Notes: a model not told the origin generated them from the letters alone. DNA of 64,000 nt from Caccovivens sp964594865 (GCA_964594865.1 CAZQMZ010000002.1:49055-113054), one strand, 5' to 3'; shown: positions 17,501 to 25,541, counted from the first letter of the stretch. Program-made: numbers and translations.

Positions 17501-18152
17501 CACAGTTGCTCCAATTGAAGAACTTGATGTCACATTTTCTTTCACTGATGGCTCTGCACAAATCTATGTTGATGATTCGCTTGTGGAAGACTCATACACC
17601 ATAAATCGTGGAGATGAGTTGACTTTCAAAATTGTGGCAGACTCTGGTTATGATTTTTCCTATGTTTTGGTGGATGGGTATTCACTGATTTTGGAAGAAG
17701 AAGGCTATGATGAAGACGGAAATTGTTACAGAATTTACACCATCGAAAATGTTGTCACCAATGTTGAAGTTTTTGTTGTTTTGACAGAACGGGTATATTC
17801 CATTCAAATCATTCACGGCAGTGGCGGAACAGTTTCTTGGTCGGGAAGTGATGAAACTTATAGCAATTCACAAGTGTTTATAATTTCAGCAAGTGAAGGA
17901 TATCAAATTGACTTCGTTTCCATCAATGGTCAAATTGTGGAAGTTTCCAACAACACCATCATTTTGAACGATATTTCCGAGGATTATGAAATTGTTATTT
18001 CCTTCAAAAAAATCAGCAATTCTTTCTTCTCTGGTCCGGTGGCAATTTACTTCATCATTTTCATAGCAATTTTTATCATTTTCATTATCGCAAGAATTAT
18101 TCTTCACTTTGTGCGTAAAAAGAATGATAAATGGATGACAAGTTCAAAATAA
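14559..18152 (+). CDS. Membrane-anchored subtilisin-family (S8) protease with leucine-rich repeats
   Basis: 1197 residues. A signal-type N-terminal helix (about 10-35) is followed by a propeptide-like region to about 200. The S8 triad is Asp234 (VVIDSGIN), His273 (GHGTHVSG) and Ser437 (SGTSMAAPH). After about 500 comes a chitobiase-C-like beta domain. Next are BspA-type leucine-rich repeats (about 600-790, pattern IG-x-YAF/x-LT-x-L), then Ig-like and InlB-type repeat modules. The C-terminus is a membrane helix (about 1160-1185) with a Lys/Arg stop-transfer. It is likely a surface protease, substrate unknown. Its ATG follows the -10 box by six bases, suggesting a leaderless message. Confidence 0.9.
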   Translation: MYVLRNSKNVIKRFFALFVIAIFFATSFVVIFQNIGSETISADFDAFYSSLMSMFEYDEVVLGEEEYILSDEDVLVTETVATQYSLQTYQSDIEGFYIVENCNIEEDSVVTESTTYNRLIIYYDGTLDSYGAVLTAEIDNLHIFQYENAEDTASAYEYYSSLNLSVSYDALVTLEDYTVEEVYEETTVSTSYTNPWTDKTFNSWGASYVGYASYVENMCARNDSLNEVVVVVIDSGINTSHVLFEDRILYNYGKNFTTETSTSGYEFEDLSGHGTHVSGIIAESTLDNVKILPLKVLDSEGSGKVSYITAAYAYVKTLADTLNIKVINLSIGVTDSDGKGTTNSSLINSIEELYDEKYNILSVVSAGNERMDTETCSPANAPNAITVSAVAQSGSSVVFAYSYSNYGDEVDLCAPGTSIYSAYIGSSTRYATLSGTSMAAPHVTAAVALLYSNPALEDIFGDGEELTPSLVTSKLKEFAIDYGDEGDDIYYGAGLVNVADIGAVYYGYVTFSRSGGEYDQQVTLALSLSGVRLEGLSNNYTIYYSLESYDGEGSQDFVEYTSPIQISSTTKVTAYAKYGNEVYEKYGYEATYTSSELYIFGYYDVLSNYEFTLTDDGYVLTAYSGTLTTLILPSTYNGKDVVALGEYAFNGTNVTTLTLPDSIKTINAYAFKDNTKITTIRGGTVEVGDYAFYGASNLKTMDVEITYIGDYSFYNCKKLTALSVENVTYLGSRALAYCSSLTSLQLYDVNKIGDYAISVSGVTEIWIGKNISSIGSQESLSITTVYGYSGTASEIFAYVNNFNFVDLTLQFTKDLNSEVYILSGSNLTIDFDYSGLEVTATIYKNGSTYTEITSGLTYTLVGLSNDDKIYIELVDYYGETVQSNTLTVYTLEEGNSISVSYDSTGEQAEEYFDVYVNGNLISSGDLFASGEEITIVVEAKEGYVLTSVQTYINSENQEQLSENNTTCEFTVSESDDVIIIVTVAPIEELDVTFSFTDGSAQIYVDDSLVEDSYTINRGDELTFKIVADSGYDFSYVLVDGYSLILEEEGYDEDGNCYRIYTIENVVTNVEVFVVLTERVYSIQIIHGSGGTVSWSGSDETYSNSQVFIISASEGYQIDFVSINGQIVEVSNNTIILNDISEDYEIVISFKKISNSFFSGPVAIYFIIFIAIFIIFIIARIILHFVRKKNDKWMTSSK

Positions 18153-18182
18153 TCAACTTTTTGCGAAAAATCGTAAAAAAAC

Positions 18183-18212
18183 TTGTAGTTTGACGAAAAG
18201 ATATGTTAAAAT
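18183..18212 (+). promoter_or_regulatory. Probable lemA promoter
   Basis: TTGTAG (18183-18188), 18 bases, TAAAAT (18207-18212) with TG one base upstream. A second TATAAT at 18224-18229 is an alternative -10. Confidence 0.45.
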
Positions 18213-18245
18213 GTTCTTGATAATATAATTTTATAGGAGGTTTAT

Positions 18246-18824
18246 ATGGAAACTTGGCAAATTGTTTTAATTGTTGTTGCTTGCGCTTTGGTGTTGTTGC
18301 TTGCGGTCATTTTGGCTTGGGTTATTTCAGTTTACAACAAGTTGATTAGACTCAGAAACAATGTCAAAGAAAGTTATTCCACCATGGATGTATACATGAA
18401 AAAGCGTTACGACCTGATTCCAAATTTCGTGGAAACTGTCAAAGGCTTTGCAAAACATGAGAAAGAAACGCTTGAAAATGTTATGAAGGCAAGATATTCT
18501 GCGATGAACGCCACCACAACTGCTGAAAAGGCGGAAGGGGAAAATATTTTGACGCAGACTTTGGGGAGACTTTTCCACATAACTGAAAGTTATCCTCAAC
18601 TTCAAGCAAATCAAAACTTTCTGGCGCTTCAAAATCAACTTAAAACTTTGGAAGATGAAATTGCAAATTCGCGTAAGTATTATAATGGTTGCGTGAAGGT
18701 TTATAACAACAAAATTGAGTTGTTCCCTTCCAATTTGGTTGCTCGTAGATTTAAATTTGAAAAGAGCGACTTGTTTGAAATTGAAAACAAAGAAGAAAGA
18801 ACTGCTCCACAAGTTAAGTTTTAA
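18246..18824 (+). CDS. lemA: LemA family membrane protein
   Basis: 192 residues, typical for LemA. One N-terminal membrane helix (about 5-28) is followed by the helical LemA domain. Its signature is visible as YNKLIRLRNNVKESYSTMDVY (residues 30-50), KKRYDLIPNFVETVKG, and the C-terminal NSRKYYNGCVKVYNNKIELFPS with Asn/Arg-Tyr conservation. LemA proteins have no settled function; they commonly pair with DUF2207 or TPM-domain proteins. Here a DUF2207 gene follows after 12 bases. A strong AGGAGG site precedes the ATG. Confidence 0.93.
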   Translation: METWQIVLIVVACALVLLLAVILAWVISVYNKLIRLRNNVKESYSTMDVYMKKRYDLIPNFVETVKGFAKHEKETLENVMKARYSAMNATTTAEKAEGENILTQTLGRLFHITESYPQLQANQNFLALQNQLKTLEDEIANSRKYYNGCVKVYNNKIELFPSNLVARRFKFEKSDLFEIENKEERTAPQVKF

Positions 18825-18836
18825 TCGGTCTTTTGT

Positions 18837-20180
18837 ATGAAAAATGCTCTTTTAAAAACTTTTTTGATTTTATTTTGTCTTTTTAACATCTTTCTTTTTA
18901 CAGAGATTGTCACTCTGTTCCTTTTTCTTTATGAACTTTGGGGGTGGGTGCCATATGTCGATGTTTGGGCAATTTTCTTGGCTGTGTTTTGGGTTGTTGC
19001 GATTGTGATTTTTTTCATCTATTTTCGCAAGCATAGAATCAAAAAAGAAATTATCAAACCGGTTGAATTCAACACTCCGACAGACATGACGCCGCCAGAA
19101 GCAGGATTTTTGATTGACGGAATGGTTGACGGTGAGGATTTGTCGTCATTGATTGTCTATTGGGCGGGGAAGAATTACATCTCCATCACAGGCGAAAAGA
19201 AAAATCAAAAGTTGACCAAGTTGGTCGACAAATTGCCGAAAGAATCAAGAGAATACGAAAAAAAGTTATTTAATGTCATTTTTAGTCCAGAAAAAGAAAT
19301 TCTTGTGAAGGACATTACTGACAGAATCAACAACAACGAAAACAATCAAAAGACCATCCAAAAAGTTGTTGATGAAATTGAAAAAGAAGTTTCGGGGAAA
19401 TATTTTGACAAATATGTCGTCAAAATTCGACAAATTTTCATTATTGTGTTTACATTGCTTTTCTATGCATCAGCAATTTTGATTTATGTTTCCCATCTGC
19501 TTTTGGATGAAATTGGAATTATTGTCATCATGATTTTGGCCACAATCTTCTTGGCGTGTGCTGATTGGGTGTTGAATTATTTTGACTATCGCCACAAAAA
19601 CAAGTCAAAAATTGGACAGATTTTTTCATTCATTTGTTTTATAATTTTCATGGTTGTTGCTGGTGGGCTGTGTTTCTTCATCCTGTGGGGGTCGGCATAT
19701 AGAATTATTTTCGCAATTTGCATGCTTGTGACCATGTTTTTTGTCGTTTTCTTCTCACGTAAATTTCAAATTTACAACGATGAAGGACAAAAAAAATTGG
19801 GACTGTTGCTTGGGTTTAAAGAATTTTTGGAAGTTGTGGAAAAAGACAGAATAAAGATGCTTGTTGAAGAAAACCCATCGTTTTTCTATGACGTTTTGCC
19901 ATATGCATATGTTTTGGGTGTAAGCGACAAGTGGATTGAAAAGTTGAATGTCATCAAAGCGGACATCCCAGAATTGAAAAACAAAAACATTTTGACAAAC
20001 GCAATTATGCTTAGCCTTATTCTTGCAAGTTCAAGGTTGATCTTTGTCCCTATGATTAAAAACATAAGATTCAAACGAGGAACACATGCAATGGGAGGCA
20101 GAGGGGGCGGACCACGACGTCCGGGAGGAGGACCTCCACATCATTCTGGAGGACCTCGTCCACCGCGCATGAGAAGATAA
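18837..20180 (+). CDS. DUF2207-type membrane protein
   Basis: 447 residues. Two N-terminal helices (about 5-25 and 38-62) are followed by a cytoplasmic winged-helix-like domain whose motifs (T-P-P-E-A-G-F-L-I-D-G, about 82-92) fit DUF2207. More helices lie around 200-220, 225-245 and 260-305. The C-terminus is a Gly/Pro/Arg/His-rich tail, the counterpart of the Gly-rich tail normal for this family. The usual extracytoplasmic N-terminal DUF2207 domain is absent, so the gene is shorter than many relatives. Its pairing with lemA is widespread in bacteria; the joint function is unknown. Confidence 0.82.
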   Translation: MKNALLKTFLILFCLFNIFLFTEIVTLFLFLYELWGWVPYVDVWAIFLAVFWVVAIVIFFIYFRKHRIKKEIIKPVEFNTPTDMTPPEAGFLIDGMVDGEDLSSLIVYWAGKNYISITGEKKNQKLTKLVDKLPKESREYEKKLFNVIFSPEKEILVKDITDRINNNENNQKTIQKVVDEIEKEVSGKYFDKYVVKIRQIFIIVFTLLFYASAILIYVSHLLLDEIGIIVIMILATIFLACADWVLNYFDYRHKNKSKIGQIFSFICFIIFMVVAGGLCFFILWGSAYRIIFAICMLVTMFFVVFFSRKFQIYNDEGQKKLGLLLGFKEFLEVVEKDRIKMLVEENPSFFYDVLPYAYVLGVSDKWIEKLNVIKADIPELKNKNILTNAIMLSLILASSRLIFVPMIKNIRFKRGTHAMGGRGGGPRRPGGGPPHHSGGPRPPRMRR

Positions 20181-20213
20181 AAAAATCGCGATTGTAAAGT
20201 CGTGATTTTTTTA
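20181..20213. terminator. Bidirectional terminator
   Basis: Ten-base-pair stem AAAATCGCGA/TCGTGATTTT (one G-T pair) between the convergent DUF2207 and lipoprotein genes, with A and T runs on both sides. Confidence 0.85.
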
Positions 20214-20219
20214 TTTATT

Positions 20220-21581
20220 TTATCTTGAAAATCGATATTCTTTCAAATTTTCTTTTATAAACATTTGTTTTTCGTCTTTTTCTTTATCATTCAACATATC
20301 TTTTTCTTTATTTTCTGTGTTGTTTAAGATATTTTTCAAATGTGCCATATTGTCGTTATTTTCGTGCAAATCTTCAACTTCACGGCGCACATGTGCAATC
20401 ACTCGGTCACCTTTGTCTTCATTTTCTTTTGTTTTATCAAATCTTTTTCGGTGTATTTGTGGTTGTTTTTCAATCGAAAGCGTAGATACGTTTTCTTCAT
20501 TTTTTTCAGTTATTTCGTCATTTTTCACCTTTTCAACCGTGTTATCTTCGTTCAGTTGTTCAAAATCTTCCAAGCGTTGTTCTGGTTTTGTTGTTGCAAC
20601 AACTCCGTTCAGTCCGTTCAAGTTGTTCACTTGATATGTGTCGATGTTGCGCATGAGTGGGGCATAGGTGTCGGTGTTGCGGTCTGGATTGAAGCGAGAG
20701 CCATAAAATCCATTTGTGCCATAATAGCCATTTGTGCCATACATCCCGTTTCTATATCCAAATCCATTGCCATAGTTTCCGGCATATCCGTTTCTGTATG
20801 CGTTCAATCTGTTGAAATTGTTGCTGTTATATGTGTTGTTGGTAAAGGTGCTGGCTGGCGTATTGTTTGAAAGATTGTTGAATTCTTCATCAAATCTTTC
20901 ATTATTTCGCAGTTCGTTTCTGCTCATGCTTCTGTCAAACATTCTTGGAGAGTCGTTTCTTTGCATATTGAAAGTTCTGCTCATATCTTCATTTTCGCAG
21001 TTTTCGCATCCAACATAATTTCCAATTTGTTCAAGAGTGTTGAGAATGTTTTGATAATATGTCGATCGTGCGTTGGAATTGCATGCCAATCTGTTGAGTT
21101 TGGCGTTGATTTTGTCGGTGTTTTTGTCGACATTTTTCTTCATTGATGAAATTGATTTCACCGCACTGTCCATTTCGTTTTTGGTGTAAGCCACAGAATT
21201 GGTGTAACGATTCAAACTGCTTGTCAGGTCGTTGACCGCACTGATTTGTGATTTTGAAAGTTTCAAATCTTTGGAAAGATTGTTTTTGATTTGTGCCGTT
21301 TTGTTCAAGATGTCCATTTTGTAATATTCTTCATTCGCCAAACTCTGTTGAGCATTTTGAGAATTGTTCAAGATGTCATCGCTTGTGCTTTCAGAATTTT
21401 CCAGCATGCTTTGTGTCAAAGATATGTCTGACGGGTTGACCGATTGCAAACTGGAAATGGTGTTTGCTGTTTCGTCAAGTTGATTTTCCAGGCTGGTGAT
21501 TGCACTCGTGGTGGATGAACCACATCCAGCAAGAGCCACACACATAATCAACGCAGTTGCGCCTAAGATGATTTTTTTCAT
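20220..21581 (-). CDS. Lipoprotein with coiled coil and Asn/Gly/Tyr-rich repeats
   Basis: 453 residues. A type II signal peptide ends in the lipobox ALAGC (Cys about 20). Residues 25-180 are helical and Ser/Asn/Gln-rich, suggesting a coiled coil, with a CxxC-like CENCEN near 195-200. Residues about 240-310 are low complexity, with repeated Tyr-Gly-Thr-Asn-Gly units. The last 130 residues are Glu/Lys/Asn-rich. I do not recognise the family. It is probably attached to the outer face of the membrane, or to a spore membrane if it belongs to the sporulation genes next door. GGAGG precedes the ATG. Confidence 0.75.
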   Translation of the reverse strand: MKKIILGATALIMCVALAGCGSSTTSAITSLENQLDETANTISSLQSVNPSDISLTQSMLENSESTSDDILNNSQNAQQSLANEEYYKMDILNKTAQIKNNLSKDLKLSKSQISAVNDLTSSLNRYTNSVAYTKNEMDSAVKSISSMKKNVDKNTDKINAKLNRLACNSNARSTYYQNILNTLEQIGNYVGCENCENEDMSRTFNMQRNDSPRMFDRSMSRNELRNNERFDEEFNNLSNNTPASTFTNNTYNSNNFNRLNAYRNGYAGNYGNGFGYRNGMYGTNGYYGTNGFYGSRFNPDRNTDTYAPLMRNIDTYQVNNLNGLNGVVATTKPEQRLEDFEQLNEDNTVEKVKNDEITEKNEENVSTLSIEKQPQIHRKRFDKTKENEDKGDRVIAHVRREVEDLHENNDNMAHLKNILNNTENKEKDMLNDKEKDEKQMFIKENLKEYRFSR

Positions 21582-21705
21582 TTTTGATACCTCCGTTTTT
21601 TTTATTCCTCTCTAGTTTTTGAATTTTGTTGACTTTTATTCATGAAAAATTGTTTATTTGAAAATTTTTGTGGGAAAAATATAAAAAAAGGATTTGAAAG
21701 ACAGT

Positions 21706-22161
21706 ATGGAAGATAAAAAAAGAAATATGGCATACAACAAATATGTCAAAGCAAAAATTCCCAAAACAAAACCTTGGCCATCACTTTTCAATTCGTTTTG
21801 GGTGGGCGGACTTATCTGCGTGATTGGACAGGCGATCAACGATGTGTATATGCTTTGCTTTCCAAGTTTGTCAGAGCAAACGGCGTGGGCGCTGACACTC
21901 ATCACACTCATTTTTTTGGCGTCATTTTTGACCGGCATTGGAGTCTATGACCAAATTGGGAAGTTTGCAGGTGGCGGGTCAATTGTGCCAATCACAGGTT
22001 TTTCAAACTCTGTTGCCAGCCCTGCCATTGAATTCAAAAGCGAGGGCATTGTCTATGGCATATGTGTCAAGATGTTCACAATTGCTGGACCTGTGATTGT
22101 CTTTGGTGTGGCGTCAAGTGTGGTGGTTGGATTTATTTATTGGATTGTTTCACTGTTTTAA
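21706..22161 (+). CDS. spoVAC: Stage V sporulation protein AC (SpoVAC)
   Basis: 151 residues, normal for SpoVAC. ATG at 21706 is chosen; an in-frame TTG at 21694 is the alternative. The family pattern is clear: basic N-terminus with YNKYVKAKIPKTKPWP, then FWVGGLICVIGQ, a GIGVYDQIGKFAGGGSIVPITGFSNSVASPAIEFKSEG block, and four membrane helices. SpoVAC is a channel subunit that moves dipicolinic acid into the forespore and lets it out in germination. It is separated from spoVAD by two unrelated membrane protein genes. Confidence 0.94.
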   Translation: MEDKKRNMAYNKYVKAKIPKTKPWPSLFNSFWVGGLICVIGQAINDVYMLCFPSLSEQTAWALTLITLIFLASFLTGIGVYDQIGKFAGGGSIVPITGFSNSVASPAIEFKSEGIVYGICVKMFTIAGPVIVFGVASSVVVGFIYWIVSLF

Positions 22162-22231
22162 AAAAAATCTTTTCATAAAAAAGCAGAAAAACTCAATTTA
22201 GTGCGAAAAATGTAAAATAATGACGAAAAAA

Positions 22232-22261
22232 TTAGGTAATTTTGAAATATTATGATATAAT
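22232..22261 (+). promoter_or_regulatory. Extended -10 promoter before the YwaF-like pair
   Basis: TGATATAAT with TATAAT at 22256-22261 and a poor -35 (TTAGGT, 18 bases upstream). A leader of about 35 bases with AAGAGG follows. It suggests that the two genes inserted between spoVAC and spoVAD have their own vegetative promoter. Confidence 0.5.
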
Positions 22262-22301
22262 TTGAAGTAGAATAAATTTTGTGAATACGTGAAGAGGTTT
22301 T

Positions 22302-23066
22302 ATGTTTTATTGGAGTGATTCAGAAAAAATTGTTTTGCCAATCGCACTTGTGATCGTGGTTGCGATTGCTTTTTCTGTTTCATATTTGTTGAGAAACAAG
22401 GAAGATAAAATCAAGCGCATTCCATTGATGATTTTGGCATTGATAAACTTGGCACTCGAGATTGTCAAGCAGGTTTTGGGAATCATCAACGGCTATAACC
22501 TTTGGTATATTCCACTTCACTTTTGCAGTTTGTTTTTATATTTCTATCCGCTTGCAGCCTTTTGCACCGGAAGGGTCCGCGAGTTTGGAACGACAATGTG
22601 TATGGTGACCGGGACGTTTTTTGTGTTGTTGTTCTACATCAAACCAAGCTCCATAATAAATTCTGCTTGCGACAACATATTCAACAGTTTCAACACTTTC
22701 CATACATTTACATATCATCACATAATCTTGCTGTTTTTATTCTTCTTGATTTTCTCAAAACTATATCGTCCGTCAACCAGAGATTTTTTGTATAGTCTCA
22801 TTGGAGTGGGCGGTTATGCTTTGATTGGAACCACAGCGGCTCATCTTTTGGATGTAAATTTTTGCAGTTTGCTCAGAAGTAACATTCCTTTCATGGAGAC
22901 TTTGCGTCAAAATGCTGGACAAGTTGTATACACATTTGTTATGATATGTGTTGGAGTGCTGGGCGGTGAACTGATTGTCTTGCTGAACAATTTGATTTAT
23001 AAAAAGGTACATCAAAAACAAGACAGTTTCAAAAAGATTATGAACGTAATTAAGGGAGAAATTTGA
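22302..23066 (+). CDS. YwaF-like integral membrane protein, first copy
   Basis: 254 residues with seven predicted membrane helices. The segment WYIPLHFCSLFLYFYPL (about 67-83), with a conserved Pro, His/Gln and Cys in one helix, is typical of the YwaF (TIGR02206) family, whose role is unknown. It has the same arrangement as the next gene (WHAFPFQFCSTPMYVAL), so the two are divergent paralogs. They start five bases apart and form one unit. GAAGAGG precedes the ATG. Confidence 0.7.
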   Translation: MFYWSDSEKIVLPIALVIVVAIAFSVSYLLRNKEDKIKRIPLMILALINLALEIVKQVLGIINGYNLWYIPLHFCSLFLYFYPLAAFCTGRVREFGTTMCMVTGTFFVLLFYIKPSSIINSACDNIFNSFNTFHTFTYHHIILLFLFFLIFSKLYRPSTRDFLYSLIGVGGYALIGTTAAHLLDVNFCSLLRSNIPFMETLRQNAGQVVYTFVMICVGVLGGELIVLLNNLIYKKVHQKQDSFKKIMNVIKGEI

Positions 23067-23070
23067 AATA

Positions 23071-23952
23071 ATGAACGCATTTGAAAAATTTTTGGCAATG
23101 TTAGATGGACAAATGACAAAACCTGTGGCATTTGGTTGGTTTCACTTGATGTGGTTGGCAATCATGATTGTTGCGACAGTGGTTTTGTGCGTTTTTGCAG
23201 TGATAAACAAGAAGAAAGGCAAAGATAATTCTAAGTTTGCTCGCATTGTTGTGTTGACATATGCCGTTGTGGTCATCATCCTTGAAATATATAAACAACT
23301 GAACTACTCTTTCAATTCCACAACAGGCGAGTGGAGCTATCAGTGGCATGCTTTCCCATTCCAATTTTGCTCAACTCCGATGTATGTTGCGCTTATTGCA
23401 GGGTGCTTGAAAAAGGGTGAATTCCAAAAATATCTATACACTTATCTTGCAACATTCGCTCTCTTTGCAGGAGTGATTGTCATGGTTTATCCGGGCAATG
23501 TTTTCTCAACAACCATCGGCATAAACATTCAAACAATGATTTGTCATGCAGGCATGGTTGTCATGGGTGTTTTCCTTTTGGTGAGCGGAGTGGTTGATTT
23601 GAAGTGGTCGAGCATTTTGAAAGCTATTCCTGTTTTTTGCGTGCTTGTTGTGATTGCGCTCATCATGAACATAATTTTCCACAGCACAGGAAACACAGCG
23701 TCCTTCAAAATGTTCTACATAAGCCCATACCTTCGTCCTGGTATGGTCATTCTTAATGATATTTATGATGCTGTTCCGTTCTTTTTATACTTTCTCATCT
23801 ATGTCTTGGGCTTTTCGCTTGCGGCATTCATCATGCTTGCCATTGCCATTGGAATTGACCGCTTGTCAAAATTCATTCACAAAAAAAGATGTCCATATGA
23901 CGATGACAACACAATGAGAATAATTTTCAAAAATTTGAAAAATCTTTCATAA
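23071..23952 (+). CDS. YwaF-like integral membrane protein, second copy
   Basis: 293 residues with about seven membrane helices and a basic C-terminus. The family helix is WHAFPFQFCSTPMYV (about 92-106). It shares the layout of the preceding protein, including a helix with a conserved His/Gly near 155-165. The start lies five bases after the previous stop, preceded by AAGGGAG inside the upstream gene. The terminator at about 23975 closes the pair. The function is unknown; the position inside the spoVA locus suggests but does not prove a sporulation or germination role. Confidence 0.7.
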   Translation: MNAFEKFLAMLDGQMTKPVAFGWFHLMWLAIMIVATVVLCVFAVINKKKGKDNSKFARIVVLTYAVVVIILEIYKQLNYSFNSTTGEWSYQWHAFPFQFCSTPMYVALIAGCLKKGEFQKYLYTYLATFALFAGVIVMVYPGNVFSTTIGINIQTMICHAGMVVMGVFLLVSGVVDLKWSSILKAIPVFCVLVVIALIMNIIFHSTGNTASFKMFYISPYLRPGMVILNDIYDAVPFFLYFLIYVLGFSLAAFIMLAIAIGIDRLSKFIHKKRCPYDDDNTMRIIFKNLKNLS

Positions 23953-23974
23953 AAACAATTATTTTCTTGGCAAA

Positions 23975-24002
23975 TAAGTTGGAGTAATGTCCAACTTTTT
24001 TA
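23975..24002 (+). terminator. Terminator before spoVAD
   Basis: AAGTTGGA/TCCAACTT stem, 6-base loop, T run. It implies that spoVAD-spoVAE is transcribed separately or that read-through is controlled here. Confidence 0.8.
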
Positions 24003-24037
24003 TTGATTAAAATTTTTTCAAGGAGGGAATAATATAT

Positions 24038-24064
24038 ATGTTAAAACTAAAAGGTGCTCTATGA
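24038..24064 (+). CDS. Possible 8-residue leader peptide coupled to spoVAD
   Basis: AAGGAGGG, the strongest ribosome binding site in this area, is placed for the ATG at 24038, not for spoVAD. The frame reads MLKLKGAL and stops at TGA 24062-24064, overlapping the spoVAD ATG as ATGA. This would couple spoVAD translation to the minigene. AAGGTG inside it could also serve spoVAD directly. It could be chance. Confidence 0.4.
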   Translation: MLKLKGAL

Positions 24065-25053
24065 AATACAACACAATCAAACTGAAACATCAGCCAAAAA
24101 TCGTGGGATATTATTCCATTGTTGGACCAAAGGAAGGGAATGGGAATTTTGGTCCATATTTTGATTATGTCATGAAGAACGACCTTTTTGGCGAAGAAAC
24201 TTTTGAAAAAGCAGAGCGAAAGATGTTGGAAACAGCCATTACGGGCGTCATTCAAAAGGCAAATCTGCAACAGAAAGACATTGACATCATGATTGCTGGC
24301 GATCTTTTGAATCAAATTATAAGCTCGTCCTATGCTGCCCGCGCCTTTCATTTTCCTTTTTTTGGAGTGTATGGCGCTTGTTCAACAATGGCAGAGAGTT
24401 TGGCAATGGGATCGGTGCTGGTGGATGGTGGTTATTGTGAGAACGTGGTCTGTTGCACGGGGTCGCACTTTTCCACTGCGGAAAGACAATATCGTTTTCC
24501 ACTCGAACTTGGCAATCAAAGACCGCCAACATCGCAATGGACAGTGACGGGTGCAGGGGCTTGTGTGCTGTCGAGAAATGGAGAAGGTCCAAAAGTTTCC
24601 ACAGTCACTTTTGGCAGAGTTGTGGATTGGGGAATCAGCGATGTCAACAACATGGGTGCGGCAATGGCGCCGGCGGCGAGAGATACGCTTTTGAACCACT
24701 TCAAAAATACAAAAACAACTCCGGACGACTATGATTTGATTTTGACGGGCGATCTTGGTAAACTTGGAAGTGAAATTTTGATTGATCTGATGGAAGATGA
24801 AGGGGTCACTTTGGGTGTGAACTATGGCGACTGTGGGCAGATGTATTTCAAACGAAAGCAAGAAACATTATGTGGCGGTTCAGGAGCTGGTTGTTGTGCG
24901 ACGGTGTTTAATTCCTACATCATGACAAAATTCCGCGACGGACAATATAAGAAAATTCTATTTTTGCCTACAGGTGCATTGCTTTCTTCCACGTCCACAC
25001 AGCAGGGAGATACAATTCCATGCGTATGCCATGCGATTGTCATTGAAAATTGA
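24061..25053 (+). CDS. spoVAD: Stage V sporulation protein AD (SpoVAD)
   Basis: 330 residues, normal for the family. The thiolase-like fold is marked by GVYGACSTMAESLAMGS (about 103-120), in which the Cys is kept, and by CCTGSHFSTAERQYRFPLELGNQRPPTSQWTVTGAGA. SpoVAD binds dipicolinic acid in the spore inner membrane complex. The segment YGDCGQMYFKRKQETLCGGSGAGCCATV near the end is also family-typical. It is followed after 13 bases by spoVAE. Confidence 0.95.
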   Translation: MKYNTIKLKHQPKIVGYYSIVGPKEGNGNFGPYFDYVMKNDLFGEETFEKAERKMLETAITGVIQKANLQQKDIDIMIAGDLLNQIISSSYAARAFHFPFFGVYGACSTMAESLAMGSVLVDGGYCENVVCCTGSHFSTAERQYRFPLELGNQRPPTSQWTVTGAGACVLSRNGEGPKVSTVTFGRVVDWGISDVNNMGAAMAPAARDTLLNHFKNTKTTPDDYDLILTGDLGKLGSEILIDLMEDEGVTLGVNYGDCGQMYFKRKQETLCGGSGAGCCATVFNSYIMTKFRDGQYKKILFLPTGALLSSTSTQQGDTIPCVCHAIVIEN

Positions 25054-25066
25054 AAAGGAGAAAAAA

Positions 25067-25435
25067 ATGGATGTGTTTTTGACATATTTGATTGTGTTTT
25101 TGGTTGGCGGGGTAATTTGTATGATTGGTCAAATTCTCATCATAACCACCAATCTCACATCGGCTCGCATTTTAGTGATTTTTGAACTTTCGGGAGTCTT
25201 TTTGCAAGCGATTGGGCTATATGATTATATTTCCGATTTTGCAGGAGCGGGAATAAATGTTCCAATTGTTGGGTTTGGCGCATCGCTGGCAAAAGGGGTG
25301 ATTGGTGCAGTGAAAACGCATGGACTTTTGGGAATCTTCACAGGCGGGTTGACGGCAACGGCGGGTGGAATTGCAGCGGCAGTTTTCTTTGCATTCATTT
25401 TTGCACTGATTTTTAGATCTCATACGAAAAAGTGA
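25067..25435 (+). CDS. spoVAE: Stage V sporulation protein AE (SpoVAE/SpoVAEb)
   Basis: 122 residues with about four membrane helices. ATG at 25067 is chosen because AAAGGAG lies directly before it. The pattern FLVGGVICMIGQ near the N-terminus and GLYDYISDFAGAGINVPIVGFG in the middle mirror SpoVAC, as known for the two paralogous channel proteins. With SpoVAC and SpoVAD it forms the minimal dipicolinate channel set (AC, AD, AE) found in Clostridia. Confidence 0.93.
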   Translation: MDVFLTYLIVFLVGGVICMIGQILIITTNLTSARILVIFELSGVFLQAIGLYDYISDFAGAGINVPIVGFGASLAKGVIGAVKTHGLLGIFTGGLTATAGGIAAAVFFAFIFALIFRSHTKK

Positions 25436-25472
25436 ATCGATTTTTTGAGCGAAAAAGATCAAAAAAAGTGTT

Positions 25473-25528
25473 GCATACCACGCCGAGTATGGTGTAGTAT
25501 GCATGCATAACACCACAAGATGTTGTGT
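25473..25528 (+). promoter_or_regulatory. Two hairpins between spoVAE and yunB
   Basis: A 12-bp stem with one mismatch and one G-T pair (left arm 25473-25484, right arm 25491-25502, 6-base loop) is followed by a second smaller stem (AACAC/GTGTT, 25509-25528) ending in TTTT. The second may terminate spoVAE transcription. The first has no T run and may be an operator or an RNA end-protecting element. Confidence 0.5.
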
Positions 25529-25541
25529 TTTGTGAAAATAG

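Noticed and set aside
20317..20870. Plus-strand frames opposite the lipoprotein gene
   Set aside because: Composition is typical of the complement of an Asn/Glu/Gly-rich gene, and the minus frame has a signal peptide, lipobox and ribosome binding site.
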